Source of the DNA: Nocardia mexicana NBRC 108244
Lineage (GTDB): Bacteria; Actinomycetota; Actinomycetes; Mycobacteriales; Mycobacteriaceae
Assembly (NCBI RefSeq): GCF_001613165.1
Contig: NZ_BDBV01000032.1
Coordinates: forward strand, 1 to 64,000
Direction of reading: 5' to 3'
DNA: 64,000 nucleotides
The position numbers and the translations under genes are program-made. Position 1 is the first letter of the stretch. Every line of letters begins with the position of its first letter. Shown in pieces: positions 24,200-33,287 of the stretch. The notes under the pieces were generated by a model. It had not been told where the DNA came from. It saw only the letters and a list, made by a program, of their open reading frames with translations, and ran no database searches.

Positions 24200-25678
24200 G
24201 TGGATGTGCTGGTTGGAATTGATCTCGGGACGGGGAGTAGCAAGGGGGTTCTCGTCCGGCCGGACGGGGTCGTGGTCGCCGAACATCAGGTCTCGCACGA
24301 GATATCGCTGCCGCGGCCGGGCTGGGCCGAGGTCGATCCGGTCGGGATGTGGTGGAGCGAGGTGTGCGAGATCAGCCGGGCGCTGGTCGCGGCCGCGCCG
24401 CCGGGAGCGCGGATCGCGGGCATGTGCGTCAGCGGCGTCGGCCCGTGCCTGGTGCTGTGCGACGACGACCTCGACCCGGTGCGCCCGGCCATCCTGTACG
24501 GCATCGACTCGCGGGCCTCGGCCGAGATCGTCTCTCTCACAGAGCTGTTCGGCGCCGACGAGATCCTGCGGCGCGCGGGCAAATCGCTGTCCAGCCAGGC
24601 GGTCGGGCCCAAGATCGAGTGGGTCCGTGCGAACGAACCCGAGGTGTTCGCGCGCGCCCGCCGCTGGTACGGCTCGAACTCCTTCGTCGTCGCCAAACTG
24701 ACCGGCGAATACATTCAGGACCATCACACGGCGAGTCAGTGCGATCCGCTGTACGCGATCCGCGACTTCGACTGGAATGCCGAGTGGGCCGGGCGGATCC
24801 TGGGCGGGTTGCCGCTGCCGCGGCTGGCGTGGCCGTCCGAGGTGGTCGGAACCGTGCACGCGGAAGCGGCCGCGCAGACCGGGATTCCGGCCGGTACGCC
24901 GGTCGCGGCGGGCACCGTGGACGCGTATTCCGAGGCGTTCAGCGTGGGCGTCCGCCAGCCCGGCGACCTGATGCTGATGTACGGCTCGACGATGTTCCTG
25001 GTGCAGGTGCTGGAGAAGTTCCACACCAACCCGGCGCTGTGGACGACGACGGGCGTCGAGGAGGGCACCTTCGCGCTCGCCGCGGGTACGTCGACCGCGG
25101 GCAGCCTGACCCAGTGGCTGCAGAAGGTCACCGGCGGTGCGCCTTTCGACGAGCTGATGGCCGAGGCGTCGGCGGTGCCGCCGGGGTCCGAGGGGCTGGT
25201 GGTGCTGCCCTACCTCGCGGGCGAGCGCACGCCGGTGTTCGATCCGGACGCGCGCGGCGTGGTCGCCGGGCTGACCCTGCGGCACGGGCGCGGGCATCTG
25301 TTCCGCGCGTCGTACGAGGGGATTTCGTTCGGGATCCGCCAGATCCTGGAGATGTTCGACGACGCCGATTCGCCGGTCACCCGCGCGGTCGGCGTCGGGG
25401 GCGGGCTGCGCAGCCCGGTCTGGACCCAGGCCCTCAGCGATATCACCGGCCTGACCCAGCTGCTGCCCGAACAGGCCATCGGCGCCAGCTACGGAGACGC
25501 CTTGCTCGCCGCCATCGGCGTCGGACTCGTTGCCCCCGAGACGGATTGGGCCCGGATCGCCCGCGAGGTCCCCCCGAACCCGGCCAACCGCGAACTGTAC
25601 GACGACCTGTACAAGACGTGGCTCGAGCTGTACCCGGCCACCCGGGACCAGGTCCACAAACTGGCGGGACTCGGGTAG
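24200..25678 (+). CDS. FGGY family carbohydrate kinase
   Basis: A 492-residue sugar kinase with the two-domain FGGY fold: phosphate-binding VGIDLGTGSSKGVL at the start, the catalytic Asp in VAAGTVDAYSEAF, the second-domain GTSTAGSLTQWL, and the family signature GVGGGLRSPVWTQALSDITG. LSSQAVGPKIEWVRANEPEVFARA is xylulokinase-like. It sits beside the tetritol genes and is convergent with the SDR of the same locus, so it may phosphorylate a ketotetrose or pentulose made by one of the dehydrogenases. The substrate cannot be set from sequence alone. Confidence 0.87.
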   Translation: MDVLVGIDLGTGSSKGVLVRPDGVVVAEHQVSHEISLPRPGWAEVDPVGMWWSEVCEISRALVAAAPPGARIAGMCVSGVGPCLVLCDDDLDPVRPAILYGIDSRASAEIVSLTELFGADEILRRAGKSLSSQAVGPKIEWVRANEPEVFARARRWYGSNSFVVAKLTGEYIQDHHTASQCDPLYAIRDFDWNAEWAGRILGGLPLPRLAWPSEVVGTVHAEAAAQTGIPAGTPVAAGTVDAYSEAFSVGVRQPGDLMLMYGSTMFLVQVLEKFHTNPALWTTTGVEEGTFALAAGTSTAGSLTQWLQKVTGGAPFDELMAEASAVPPGSEGLVVLPYLAGERTPVFDPDARGVVAGLTLRHGRGHLFRASYEGISFGIRQILEMFDDADSPVTRAVGVGGGLRSPVWTQALSDITGLTQLLPEQAIGASYGDALLAAIGVGLVAPETDWARIAREVPPNPANRELYDDLYKTWLELYPATRDQVHKLAGLG

Positions 25679-25699
25679 TCGAGGAGAAGGGTCGCCCGC

Positions 25700-26461
25700 T
25701 CAGCTCACCCCGTAGCCGCCGTCGATGGGGATGTCCGCGCCGTTGATCATCGAGGACATGTCCGAGGCGAGGAACAGGGCGGTGGCGGAGACCTCGGCGG
25801 GGACGGCGAAGCGGCCCAGGGGGATTCGGGCCAGCATCGGTGCGGACTTCTCGTCCTCGCCCCAGACCTTGCGGCCCATATCGGTCAGTACGACGGTGGG
25901 GCAGAGGGAGTTGGCGCGCACGCCCCGCGGGCCCAGTTCCAGCGCAAGGACCTTGGTGGCCATCACCAGCCCCGCCTTCGACGTGCAGTAGGCGTAGTGC
26001 TCGGGCAGGGCGCGCAGCGCGGCGGCCGACGCGACGGTGACGATCGATCCGCCCCCGGCCTCGGCCATGGCGGCGCCGACCTCGGCGGCCAGCAGCGCGG
26101 GTGCGCGCAGGTTGACGGTGAGCACCTCGTCGAAGGCGGCCGCGGTCAGGCCCGAGACCGGCTCCGGATGCGAGACCCCGGCGTTGTTGATCAGCACGTC
26201 GAGCCCGCCGAAGGCCGCGGCGGCATCCGCGGCCAAGCGCATGGGTGCGTCCGGCTCGGCCAAGTCGGCGGCAACAGCGGCGGCGCGAATGCCATACTGC
26301 CGCTCCAATTTTCGCGCCTGCTGGTCGAGCGCACCCGCATCCCGTCCGGACAGCACCAACGTGGCGCCCGCCCCGGCGAAGGTCTCCGCGAGGTCCGCCC
26401 CGATCCCGCGGGACGCACCGGTGATCAATACTCGCTTACCGTCGAGCCGAACAGAGTTCAC
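25700..26461 (-). CDS. SDR family oxidoreductase, probable polyol or ketose dehydrogenase
   Basis: A 253-residue classical SDR: TGASRGIG cofactor loop, NNAG, catalytic VASAAALRALPEHYAYCTSKAG (Tyr-x-x-x-Lys) and the C-terminal PIDGGYGVS. Sequence and context suit a D-threitol or similar polyol dehydrogenase, which the M. smegmatis tetritol pathway also takes from the SDR family, but that is inference. It starts with GTG behind GGAG and follows the SorC-type regulator in the same orientation. The 150 bp in between carry two further imperfect copies of the same start region. Confidence 0.82.
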   Translation of the reverse strand: MNSVRLDGKRVLITGASRGIGADLAETFAGAGATLVLSGRDAGALDQQARKLERQYGIRAAAVAADLAEPDAPMRLAADAAAAFGGLDVLINNAGVSHPEPVSGLTAAAFDEVLTVNLRAPALLAAEVGAAMAEAGGGSIVTVASAAALRALPEHYAYCTSKAGLVMATKVLALELGPRGVRANSLCPTVVLTDMGRKVWGEDEKSAPMLARIPLGRFAVPAEVSATALFLASDMSSMINGADIPIDGGYGVS

Positions 26462-26645
26462 TTGCGCTCCTGCTGTCGAGATGCGGCCGTCGAGTCCGTG
26501 ATGTGCCGCTCGAGGTGCCGGACTCGCGCGCCTGCGGCCACCGAATTCACTTGCTCTCCAGCAGTTCCGAGGCTGGCAGCGGGCCGGTTGTCGTGCCGTT
26601 GCCGGGGCACCGTATTCACTTGGCCTCCAGCAGCTGTCGCGCGGT
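26448..26645 (-). repeat. Three degenerate copies of an RBS/start junction
   Basis: On the minus strand GGAG-N5-AAGTGAA or a near variant occurs three times: at the stop of the SorC-type regulator (GTG at 26617-26619), at 26548-26550 (GGAGAGCAAGTGAATTCGG), and at the real SDR start (26459-26461, GGAGCGCAAGTGAACTCTG). Copies one and two share CTGCTGGAG before and GGTG after. The reading frame that begins at either upstream GTG stays open and ends in a TGA that overlaps the SDR start codon. The spacings, 69 and 89 bp, are unequal. Confidence 0.5.
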
Positions 26646-27605
26646 GGCGGGGTCGGTCACGAGGCGGTTGAAGTATCCGGCTCGGGCCCCGGCGAGGATC
26701 GGGGCGACCTTCTCCTCGCCGATCGCCACGGCGATGCCCACCGGGATCTGTTGCAGTACAGGCAGGTCCACCGCGATCAGGCGTTCGCCCCCGGGGAAGT
26801 CCACCGCCTCGCCCGCGCGATCGTAGAACCGCGAGCAGACGTCGCCCACCGCGGCACGCAGCGAGGCGGCCGTGGTGGGTACGAACTGCGGGATGTCGTC
26901 GCGTAGCAGCGGGGGAGCGCCGACCCCCATCAGCGCGCACCGGGCCTTGGGCCACAGGTCCAGCACGCGCTGGATGGACGGATCGGCGTGCAGCGTGTCG
27001 TAGAGGTCGGGACCCGGAAGCGCCGGGGCGAAAAGGTAATTCGGCCGCCCGCCGAGCTTGGTGGAGATCAGCCGGGTGATCTCGTTGGTCTGATACCAGC
27101 CCTCGGGCTGATCGTTGCCGCCGACCGTGGGCACGACGAGCACGCCCGGAATGCGCTCGAGATCGAACTGCGCCACCTCGTAGACGGTGCGGCCCGACGA
27201 CACCAACAGCACATCGCCCGGGACCAGGCCGACCTCGGCCAGCGCGCGCGATACCGCCGGGGCGAGACAGCTGCCCATCACCTCGACCGTGGGCTTTGCC
27301 GGGGTCGCGGCGGGCAGCGGCGCCGACAGATAGACCTGTTGCAGCCCAATGGCTTCGGCGAGGGTGGCGGCAAGATCCGCGTCCTCGCCCCCGTGCGGCG
27401 CGCGGACCTCGATCCGGACGATGCCCTGGCGCCGCGCCTGCGACAGCAGCCGGCTCACGGTCGCCCGGCTGACCCGCAGTTTCGCGGCGACCTGGGCCTG
27501 GGTGGCGTCCTCCTCGTAGTACATCTTCGCGGCCGCGTAGAGCTGCGACGGCGCGAAAGTGCCGCTCTCGGGCGGTGATTGCGCCGGAGTGTCGGGGCTC
27601 TGCAT
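26616..27605 (-). CDS. SorC/DeoR-type sugar-binding transcriptional regulator
   Basis: A 329-residue regulator. The N-terminal helix-turn-helix is ATQAQVAAKLRVSRATVSRLLSQARRQGIVRIEV. The rest is the SorC sugar-phosphate-binding domain, with LLVSSGRTVYEVAQ, VVPTVGGNDQPEGWYQTNEITR, LFAPALPG and GDVCSRFYD. Such regulators respond to a phosphorylated sugar. It is divergent from the EltD-like dehydrogenase gene, and two palindromic sites lie in between, so it should control the tetritol operon and itself. The ATG at 27605 is preferred to one 24 nt upstream that overlaps the operator. Confidence 0.87.
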   Translation of the reverse strand: MQSPDTPAQSPPESGTFAPSQLYAAAKMYYEEDATQAQVAAKLRVSRATVSRLLSQARRQGIVRIEVRAPHGGEDADLAATLAEAIGLQQVYLSAPLPAATPAKPTVEVMGSCLAPAVSRALAEVGLVPGDVLLVSSGRTVYEVAQFDLERIPGVLVVPTVGGNDQPEGWYQTNEITRLISTKLGGRPNYLFAPALPGPDLYDTLHADPSIQRVLDLWPKARCALMGVGAPPLLRDDIPQFVPTTAASLRAAVGDVCSRFYDRAGEAVDFPGGERLIAVDLPVLQQIPVGIAVAIGEEKVAPILAGARAGYFNRLVTDPATARQLLEAK

Positions 27606-27622
27606 GACTTGCAGTATTCCAT

Positions 27623-27664
27623 TGAACAAATGTTCACGCCATAGGTGCCGTGAACATTCGTTCT
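27623..27664. promoter_or_regulatory. Paired operators for the SorC-type regulator
   Basis: TGAACA-AA-TGTTCA (27623-27636) is a perfect inverted repeat, and TGAACATTCGTTCT (27651-27664) is a weaker copy. Their centres are 28 bp apart, close to three helical turns, in the gap between the divergent regulator and dehydrogenase genes. This fits cooperative binding by a tetrameric SorC-type protein. Confidence 0.55.
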
Positions 27665-27723
27665 GGACAGATGTAAACGGGCTGGGTTATTGTGATGGCC
27701 GACACACGATGAAGGGCAGTGCG

Positions 27724-28800
27724 ATGACGGAGAAGATGCAGGCGGTGATCTGCCACGGACCAGGCGACTACCGGCTGGAGGAGGTGCCCGTCCCGGTTCC
27801 CGGCCCGGGTGAGGCACTGGTTCGCGTCGAGGCGGTCGGAATCTGCGCGAGCGACCTGAAGTGTTACCACGGCGCGACCAAGTTCTGGGGCGACGAGAAC
27901 CGCGCGGCCTACGCGGAGACCGGAGTGATCCCCGGGCACGAATTCGTCGGCGAGATAGTGCAACTCGATGCCGAGGGCGCCGCGCGATGGAATCTCGCGG
28001 TCGGCGACCGGGTGGTCTCCGAGCAGATCGTGCCGTGCTGGGAATGCCGCTACTGCCTGCGCGGCCAGTACCACATGTGCGCGCCGCACGACATCTACGG
28101 CTTCAAGCGCCGCACGCCCGGAGCGATGGCGAAGTACATGGTGTATCCGGTCGAGGCGCTGGTGCACAAGGTGTCCAAGAGTCTGCCGCCCGCGCACGCG
28201 GCGTTCACCGAACCGCTGTCGTGCTCGCTGCACGCGGTGGAGCGCGCGCAGATCACCTTCGACGATGTCGTGGTGGTGGCGGGCTGCGGCCCGATCGGTC
28301 TCGGCATGGTGGCCGGGGCGCGGGCGAAGAGTCCGGCACACGTGATCGCGCTGGATATGGCCCCGGAGAAGCTGGCGCTGGCGCGGGAGTGCGGGGCCGA
28401 CATCGTGATCGACATCCGCAACGAGGACGCGGAGGCGATCGTCAAGGATCTGACGGGCGGCTACGGCGCCGACGTCTACCTGGAGGGCACCGGGCATCCC
28501 TCGGCGGTGCCGCAGGGCCTGAACCTGTTGCGCAAGTTGGGAACCTACGTCGAGTACGGGGTCTTCGGCAGCGATGTGACCGTCGACTGGAGCATCATCA
28601 GCGACGACAAGGAGCTCGACGTGCGGGGCGCGCACCTCGGTCCGCACTGCTGGCCCGCGGCCATCCGCATGCTCGAATCGGGCGTGCTCCCGATGGACAA
28701 GATCTGCACACATCAGTTGCCGCTCAGCGACTTTCAGAAGGGACTGGACCTGGTGGCGAGCGGGACGGAATCGGTGAAGGTGTCGCTCATTCCGGGGTGA
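27724..28800 (+). CDS. eltD: Erythritol/L-threitol dehydrogenase (EltD-like), zinc-dependent
   Basis: A 358-residue medium-chain zinc dehydrogenase. It closely resembles EltD of the Mycobacterium smegmatis tetritol pathway as I recall it, from MTEKMQAVICHGPGDYRLEE through VGICASDLKCYHGATKFWGDENR to DKICTHQLPLSDFQKGLDLV. Catalytic zinc ligands are Cys41, His72 and Glu73; structural zinc cysteines are 105, 108, 111 and 119; NAD is bound at VVAGCGPIGLG. It oxidises erythritol or L-threitol to L-erythrulose. First gene of the transport/kinase operon, facing the SorC-type regulator. Confidence 0.85.
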   Translation: MTEKMQAVICHGPGDYRLEEVPVPVPGPGEALVRVEAVGICASDLKCYHGATKFWGDENRAAYAETGVIPGHEFVGEIVQLDAEGAARWNLAVGDRVVSEQIVPCWECRYCLRGQYHMCAPHDIYGFKRRTPGAMAKYMVYPVEALVHKVSKSLPPAHAAFTEPLSCSLHAVERAQITFDDVVVVAGCGPIGLGMVAGARAKSPAHVIALDMAPEKLALARECGADIVIDIRNEDAEAIVKDLTGGYGADVYLEGTGHPSAVPQGLNLLRKLGTYVEYGVFGSDVTVDWSIISDDKELDVRGAHLGPHCWPAAIRMLESGVLPMDKICTHQLPLSDFQKGLDLVASGTESVKVSLIPG

Positions 28801-28874
28801 CGGGGGTGGCGGAGGTCTGATGAGGGGATGTCCGCCGGAACAACCAGTGGGGACAGGCGATCCGAGGAAGTTCG

Positions 28875-30296
28875 ATGAGGGACAGACAGTATTGCGGCCC
28901 GCACATGTCGCGCCGGAACATGTTGCGCGCCATGGGCATTGCCGGTGCGGCGGCCGCCGCGCTACCGGCGTTGTCGGCCTGCGGGGTCGGCGGCGGCGTA
29001 CAGGCCACCAATGGTGCCGCGGAGGTGAGCGGGCCCTTCGATTGGCGTGCGGCACAGGGCACGACGCTGAACGTGCTGCAGACCCCGCACCCGTACCAGC
29101 AGTCGCTGCAACCGCTGCTGGCCGAGTTCACGCAGTTGACCGGTATCACCGTCAATACCGACCTGGTGCCGGAGGCCGACTACTTCACCAAGCTGAACAC
29201 CGAATTGGCCGGTGGCACAGGTAAACACGACGTGTTCATGCTCGGCGCGTACTTCGTCTGGCAGTACGGCCCGCCGGGCTGGGTGGAGGATCTGGCGCCG
29301 TGGCTGGCGAATTCGTCGGCGACCAGCGACGAATACGACTTCGAGGATATCTACGAGGGGCTGCGTACCTCCACGCGCTGGGACTTCTCCCTCGGGGCGC
29401 CGCTGGGGACCGGCGGTCAGTGGGCCATTCCATGGGGCTTCGAGAACAACGTGGTCGCCTATAACAAGGCCTACTTCGACCAGCGAAAGATCAAGCTGCC
29501 CGACACCTTCGACAACTTCATCCAGCTCGCGGTCGATCTCACCGATCGCTCGCAGAACCGCTACGGCATCGCCACCCGCGGGTCGAAGTCGTGGGCGACC
29601 ATCCACCCCGGATTCATGACGCAGTTCGTGCGGGAGGGCGCCGCGGACTACGAGTTCTCCGGGGGTGAGCTGCGGGCCGCCATGGACTCCGACGCCGCGG
29701 TCGCCTTCACCGAGAAGTGGATCGAGATGCAGCGGCTGGCCGGGCCGACCTCGTGGACCACCTACGACTACCCCAATGCCACAGGCGATCTCGGCGACGG
29801 CAAGGCCATGATGGTCTACGACGCCGACAGCGCGACCTATCCGAAGAACAAGCGCGGCGCCAGCGCGCAGGCCGGGAATATCGCCTGGTATCCGGGCCCG
29901 GCGGGTCCGGGCGGCAACTACGACACGAACCTGTGGACCTGGTCGCTGGCGATGAACTCGATGTCGAAGCACAAGCTGGCGTCCTGGCTGTTCATCCAGT
30001 GGGTCACCGGCAAGGAGGCGCTGTCCAAGGCCGTGCAGGGCGGCATCTTCGCCGATCCGGTGCGGAAGTCGGTATTCGACGGGGTGTTCAAGCGGCAGCT
30101 GGGCGAGATGCCCGGCTATCTGGAGGCCTTCGAAACCGTGATCGGCAGCTCGCGGATCCAGTTCACCCCGCAGAAGAAGTTCTTCGACACCACCGAGGAC
30201 TGGGCCGTCGCGCTGCAGGACATCTACGGCGGCGCGGACGCCCGATCGCGGCTGGCCAGCCTGGCCAAGACCTGCTCGTCGAAGGTCAATCTCTGA
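28875..30296 (+). CDS. ABC transporter substrate-binding lipoprotein (CUT1)
   Basis: A 473-residue extracellular sugar-binding protein. The signal is twin-arginine-like (SRRNMLRAMGIAGAAAAALPA) and ends in the lipobox LSAC, so the mature protein is a lipid-anchored Cys protein. Typical family-1 binding-protein segments are LLAEFTQLTGITVNTDLVPEADYFTKLN, WAIPWGFENNVVAYNK and SWLFIQWVTGKEALSKAVQGG. It is followed by two permeases and two ATPases in one operon with EltD-like and DerK-like genes, so tetritols are the likely ligands. Confidence 0.87.
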   Translation: MRDRQYCGPHMSRRNMLRAMGIAGAAAAALPALSACGVGGGVQATNGAAEVSGPFDWRAAQGTTLNVLQTPHPYQQSLQPLLAEFTQLTGITVNTDLVPEADYFTKLNTELAGGTGKHDVFMLGAYFVWQYGPPGWVEDLAPWLANSSATSDEYDFEDIYEGLRTSTRWDFSLGAPLGTGGQWAIPWGFENNVVAYNKAYFDQRKIKLPDTFDNFIQLAVDLTDRSQNRYGIATRGSKSWATIHPGFMTQFVREGAADYEFSGGELRAAMDSDAAVAFTEKWIEMQRLAGPTSWTTYDYPNATGDLGDGKAMMVYDADSATYPKNKRGASAQAGNIAWYPGPAGPGGNYDTNLWTWSLAMNSMSKHKLASWLFIQWVTGKEALSKAVQGGIFADPVRKSVFDGVFKRQLGEMPGYLEAFETVIGSSRIQFTPQKKFFDTTEDWAVALQDIYGGADARSRLASLAKTCSSKVNL

Positions 30297-30327
30297 CCCG
30301 CCGCGGGTCGAGGAAAGGGAGGTCGAG

Positions 30328-31287
30328 ATGACCACTCAATCGGTTCGTCCGCCGTCGACCGCGGCCCCGGAGACCGAGGGTCCGCCGAAACCACCGGGCG
30401 CCGCGGAGATTCCGCGGTGGCGGCGTTCGCTGCGGCCGTACCTGCTGTCTGTTCCCGCGGTGCTGATCGTGGTGGGCATCCTCTATCCGTTCGTCATCGG
30501 CGCGTACTACTCGGTGCTGAATTACGCTGCGGTGAACCCGAATCCGGTGTTCGTCGGGCTGCGCAACTACGCCAGCGTGCTGGGCGACATGGAGTTCTGG
30601 ACCAGCGTGCGGATCACGGGGATCTTCGCGATCGTGGCCACGGCGGTGGAGACCGTCATCGGCGTCGGACTCGCGTTGCTGCTCAACAGGTCCAGCCTGA
30701 TCGGGCGGATCTTCGAGAAGGTGCTGATCCTGCCGCTGATGATCGCGCCGGTCATCGCCGGGGTGATCTGGAAACTGATGTTCAACCCCCAATTCGGCAT
30801 CCTCAACCACATTTTCGGGCTCGGCTCCACCTTCGACTGGCTGTCGAGCAGCAACGCGCTGTGGTCGGTGATCCTGGTCGACCTGTGGATCTTCACCCCG
30901 TTCGTGGCGATCCTGGTGCTGGCCGGGATCCGGTCGCTGCCGAAGGAGCCGTTCGAGGCGTCGGCGGTGGACGGGGCGAGCTGGTTCTACATGTTCCGCC
31001 GGCTCATGCTGCCGATGCTGTGGCCCTACATCCTGGTGGCGGTCATCTTCCGGTTCATGGACAACCTCAAGGTGTTCGACGCGGTGTACGTGCTCACCGC
31101 GGGCGGCCCCGGCGTTTCCACGCGCACGCTGCAGATCGGCGCCTTCGAGGACTCGATCATCAATCTCGACTACTCCCGCGGCAGCACCTACATGTTCCTG
31201 CTGTGGGCGATCGTATTCATCACCGCACGCCTGCTGGTGGGCGTGCTCGGCAAGGCGCAGCGTCGCGCCGCTGGAGCGGAGTCGTAG
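30328..31287 (+). CDS. ABC transporter permease, MalF-type
   Basis: A 319-residue CUT1 permease. A Pro-rich cytoplasmic tail of about 35 residues precedes six predicted helices (first SVPAVLIVVGILYPFVIGAYYS). The ATPase-contacting EAA loop is FEASAVDGASWFYMFRRLMLPML. DAVYVLTAGGPG near the end is typical of MalF/UgpA proteins. It pairs with the next permease, 3 bp downstream. Confidence 0.88.
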   Translation: MTTQSVRPPSTAAPETEGPPKPPGAAEIPRWRRSLRPYLLSVPAVLIVVGILYPFVIGAYYSVLNYAAVNPNPVFVGLRNYASVLGDMEFWTSVRITGIFAIVATAVETVIGVGLALLLNRSSLIGRIFEKVLILPLMIAPVIAGVIWKLMFNPQFGILNHIFGLGSTFDWLSSSNALWSVILVDLWIFTPFVAILVLAGIRSLPKEPFEASAVDGASWFYMFRRLMLPMLWPYILVAVIFRFMDNLKVFDAVYVLTAGGPGVSTRTLQIGAFEDSIINLDYSRGSTYMFLLWAIVFITARLLVGVLGKAQRRAAGAES

Positions 31288-31290
31288 GCC

Positions 31291-32157
31291 ATGGCATCGG
31301 AACTTCTTCCCGGACAACGGCGGTTCACCCCCGCGTCGGTGGGCGCGGACCTGGTCCTGCTGGGCTGGTTCGTCTTCTCGCTGTTCCCGATCGTGTGGAT
31401 GGTATTGCTGGCGTTGAAGACTCCGGCACAGCAGACGACCACCTACTTCCGGTTCAGCCCCACCCTGGAGAACTTCGGGACGGTGCTCAGCCAACGCGGC
31501 ACCGACCTGACCAGTGTGGACTTCAAGGCGGCGCTGCTGACCAGCCTGCTCAATTGCGGTGGCGCCGTGCTCGTTTCGCTCGCCATCGGCATTCCGGCGG
31601 CGTACGCGGCGGGGCGGTGGCAATACCGGGGGTCGAACGATCTCATGTTCACCATGCTGTCGTTCCGGTTCGCGCCGGAGCTGATGGTGATCGTGCCGCT
31701 GTTCGTCATCTACAACCAGATCGGGCTGTTCGACACCAAGGTCGGCATGATCTGGGTGCTGCAGCTGGTGACCATGCCGCTGGTGGTGTGGATCCTGCGG
31801 TCGTACTTCCAGGACCTGCCCGAGGACCTGGAGCAGGCGGCCCTGCTGGACGGCTACACGCGGCGGCGGGCCTTCGTGATGGTGGCGCTGCCGCTGGTGC
31901 GGCCCGGGATCGCGGCCGCGGCGCTGCTGGCGTTCATCTTCGCGTGGAACAACTACGTATTCCCGCTGATCCTGGCCGACAGCAATGCCAGCACGGTCAC
32001 GGTCGCGATCACCAAGTTCCTCGGTGGCGGCGGCCAGGCGTACTACAACCTCACGGCCGCGGCGGCGGTGATCGCGGCGCTGCCGCCGCTGATCGTCGCG
32101 CTGACCATTCAGCGCTATCTGGTGCGCGGCCTGTCGTTCGGGGCGGTGAAATCCTGA
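31291..32157 (+). CDS. ABC transporter permease, MalG-type
   Basis: A 288-residue CUT1 permease with six predicted helices. The EAA loop reads EQAALLDGYTRRRAFVMVALPLVRPG, and AFIFAWNNYVFPLIL is the conserved segment of MalG/UgpE proteins. It forms a heterodimer channel with the preceding permease. Its TGA overlaps the ATG of the first ATPase by one base (TGATG), giving translational coupling. Confidence 0.88.
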   Translation: MASELLPGQRRFTPASVGADLVLLGWFVFSLFPIVWMVLLALKTPAQQTTTYFRFSPTLENFGTVLSQRGTDLTSVDFKAALLTSLLNCGGAVLVSLAIGIPAAYAAGRWQYRGSNDLMFTMLSFRFAPELMVIVPLFVIYNQIGLFDTKVGMIWVLQLVTMPLVVWILRSYFQDLPEDLEQAALLDGYTRRRAFVMVALPLVRPGIAAAALLAFIFAWNNYVFPLILADSNASTVTVAITKFLGGGGQAYYNLTAAAAVIAALPPLIVALTIQRYLVRGLSFGAVKS

Positions 32158-33287
32158 TGGCACACCTCACGCTCGATGGGCTGACCAAGCGCTACGGCAA
32201 AACCACGGGGATCGAGGATATTTCGGTCGACATCGCCGACGGCGAGTTCTTCGTGATCCTCGGACCGTCCGGTGCGGGCAAGACGACGACGCTGAAGTCG
32301 ATCGCCGGGCTGATCGATGTCGACGGCGGCGCGGTGCGCATCGGCGGCACGGATATGACGAATGTCGAGCCGTACCACCGGAATGTGGCGATGGCGTTCG
32401 AGAGCTACGCGCTGTATCCGCAGCAGACCGTGGCGCAGAATCTGGCGTCGCCGCTGCGGTCGGGGCGCACGGGGAAGTATTCCGAGGCCGAACAGCGCGA
32501 GCGGGTCGACACGGTGACGCGGACGCTCGGAATCGACCACTTGCACAAGCGTTTTCCTCGGGAGCTGTCCAACGGTCAGCGGCAGCGGGTCGCGCTGGGG
32601 CGGGTGCTGATCCGGCCCGCCGACGTGTACCTGCTCGACGAGCCGCTGTCGCACCTGGACGCCAAGCTGCGCGCGGCCATGCGTGCCGAACTGCGGGAGC
32701 TCGGGCGGATGTCGAATACGACGACGGTGTACGTCACGCACGACTATCAGGAGGCGCTGGCGCTGGGCGACCGGATCGCCATTCTGCGCGAGGGCCGCCT
32801 GGTGCAGGTCGATACGCCGGAGGCGATCTGGCGGCGGCCGCTGGATACGTTCGTCGCGCGGGCGCTGGGACAGCCGGAGATGAATCTCGTCGACGCGGTC
32901 GTGGACGACGGGCGACTCCGGTTGCCCGGCACCGGATTACGTGTTCCGATACCGGCCGAGGTCGAGATCGCGGGCGGCCGTGCGCGATTGGGTGTGCGGC
33001 CGTGCGATATCGCGGTGACGGAGCCGGGTGCCGAACGACCCGGTCACGTCACGGTGCCGGGCCGAATCACCCTGGCCGAGCGACTGGGTCGCAATGTCGA
33101 GGTATCGGTGGACGTGGGCGGGGTATCGCTGATCGCGTTGTCCCCGGGCGGGGCGCACATCCGCGAGGGCGCCGATATCACGCTGGCGGTGCCGCCCGCC
33201 GACATCCACATCTTCGCGGCGAGTGCCGACGGCCGTGACAGCCTGCGGCTCGGTGCCGCCGACACGAAACCGGAGGAGCAGCAATGA
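32157..33287 (+). CDS. ABC transporter ATP-binding protein 1 (UgpC/MalK type)
   Basis: A 376-residue ATPase: Walker A GPSGAGKTT, a Q-loop region with unusual AFESYALYPQQT (Glu-Ser replaces the common Gln-Ser/Asn), signature LSNGQRQRVALG, Walker B VYLLDEPLSHLD and switch His in VTHD. A C-terminal OB/TOBE regulatory region of about 130 residues follows (ARLGVRPCDIAV). The ATPase domain drives the tetritol permeases. It overlaps the second ATPase gene by 4 bp. Confidence 0.87.
   Translation: MAHLTLDGLTKRYGKTTGIEDISVDIADGEFFVILGPSGAGKTTTLKSIAGLIDVDGGAVRIGGTDMTNVEPYHRNVAMAFESYALYPQQTVAQNLASPLRSGRTGKYSEAEQRERVDTVTRTLGIDHLHKRFPRELSNGQRQRVALGRVLIRPADVYLLDEPLSHLDAKLRAAMRAELRELGRMSNTTTVYVTHDYQEALALGDRIAILREGRLVQVDTPEAIWRRPLDTFVARALGQPEMNLVDAVVDDGRLRLPGTGLRVPIPAEVEIAGGRARLGVRPCDIAVTEPGAERPGHVTVPGRITLAERLGRNVEVSVDVGGVSLIALSPGGAHIREGADITLAVPPADIHIFAASADGRDSLRLGAADTKPEEQQ

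Noticed and set aside
30417..33287. 956-residue frame apparently fusing to the first ABC ATPase
   Set aside because: The first 580 residues are a frame-shifted shadow of the two permeases. The ATPase begins at its own ATG (32157) in a TGATG junction.
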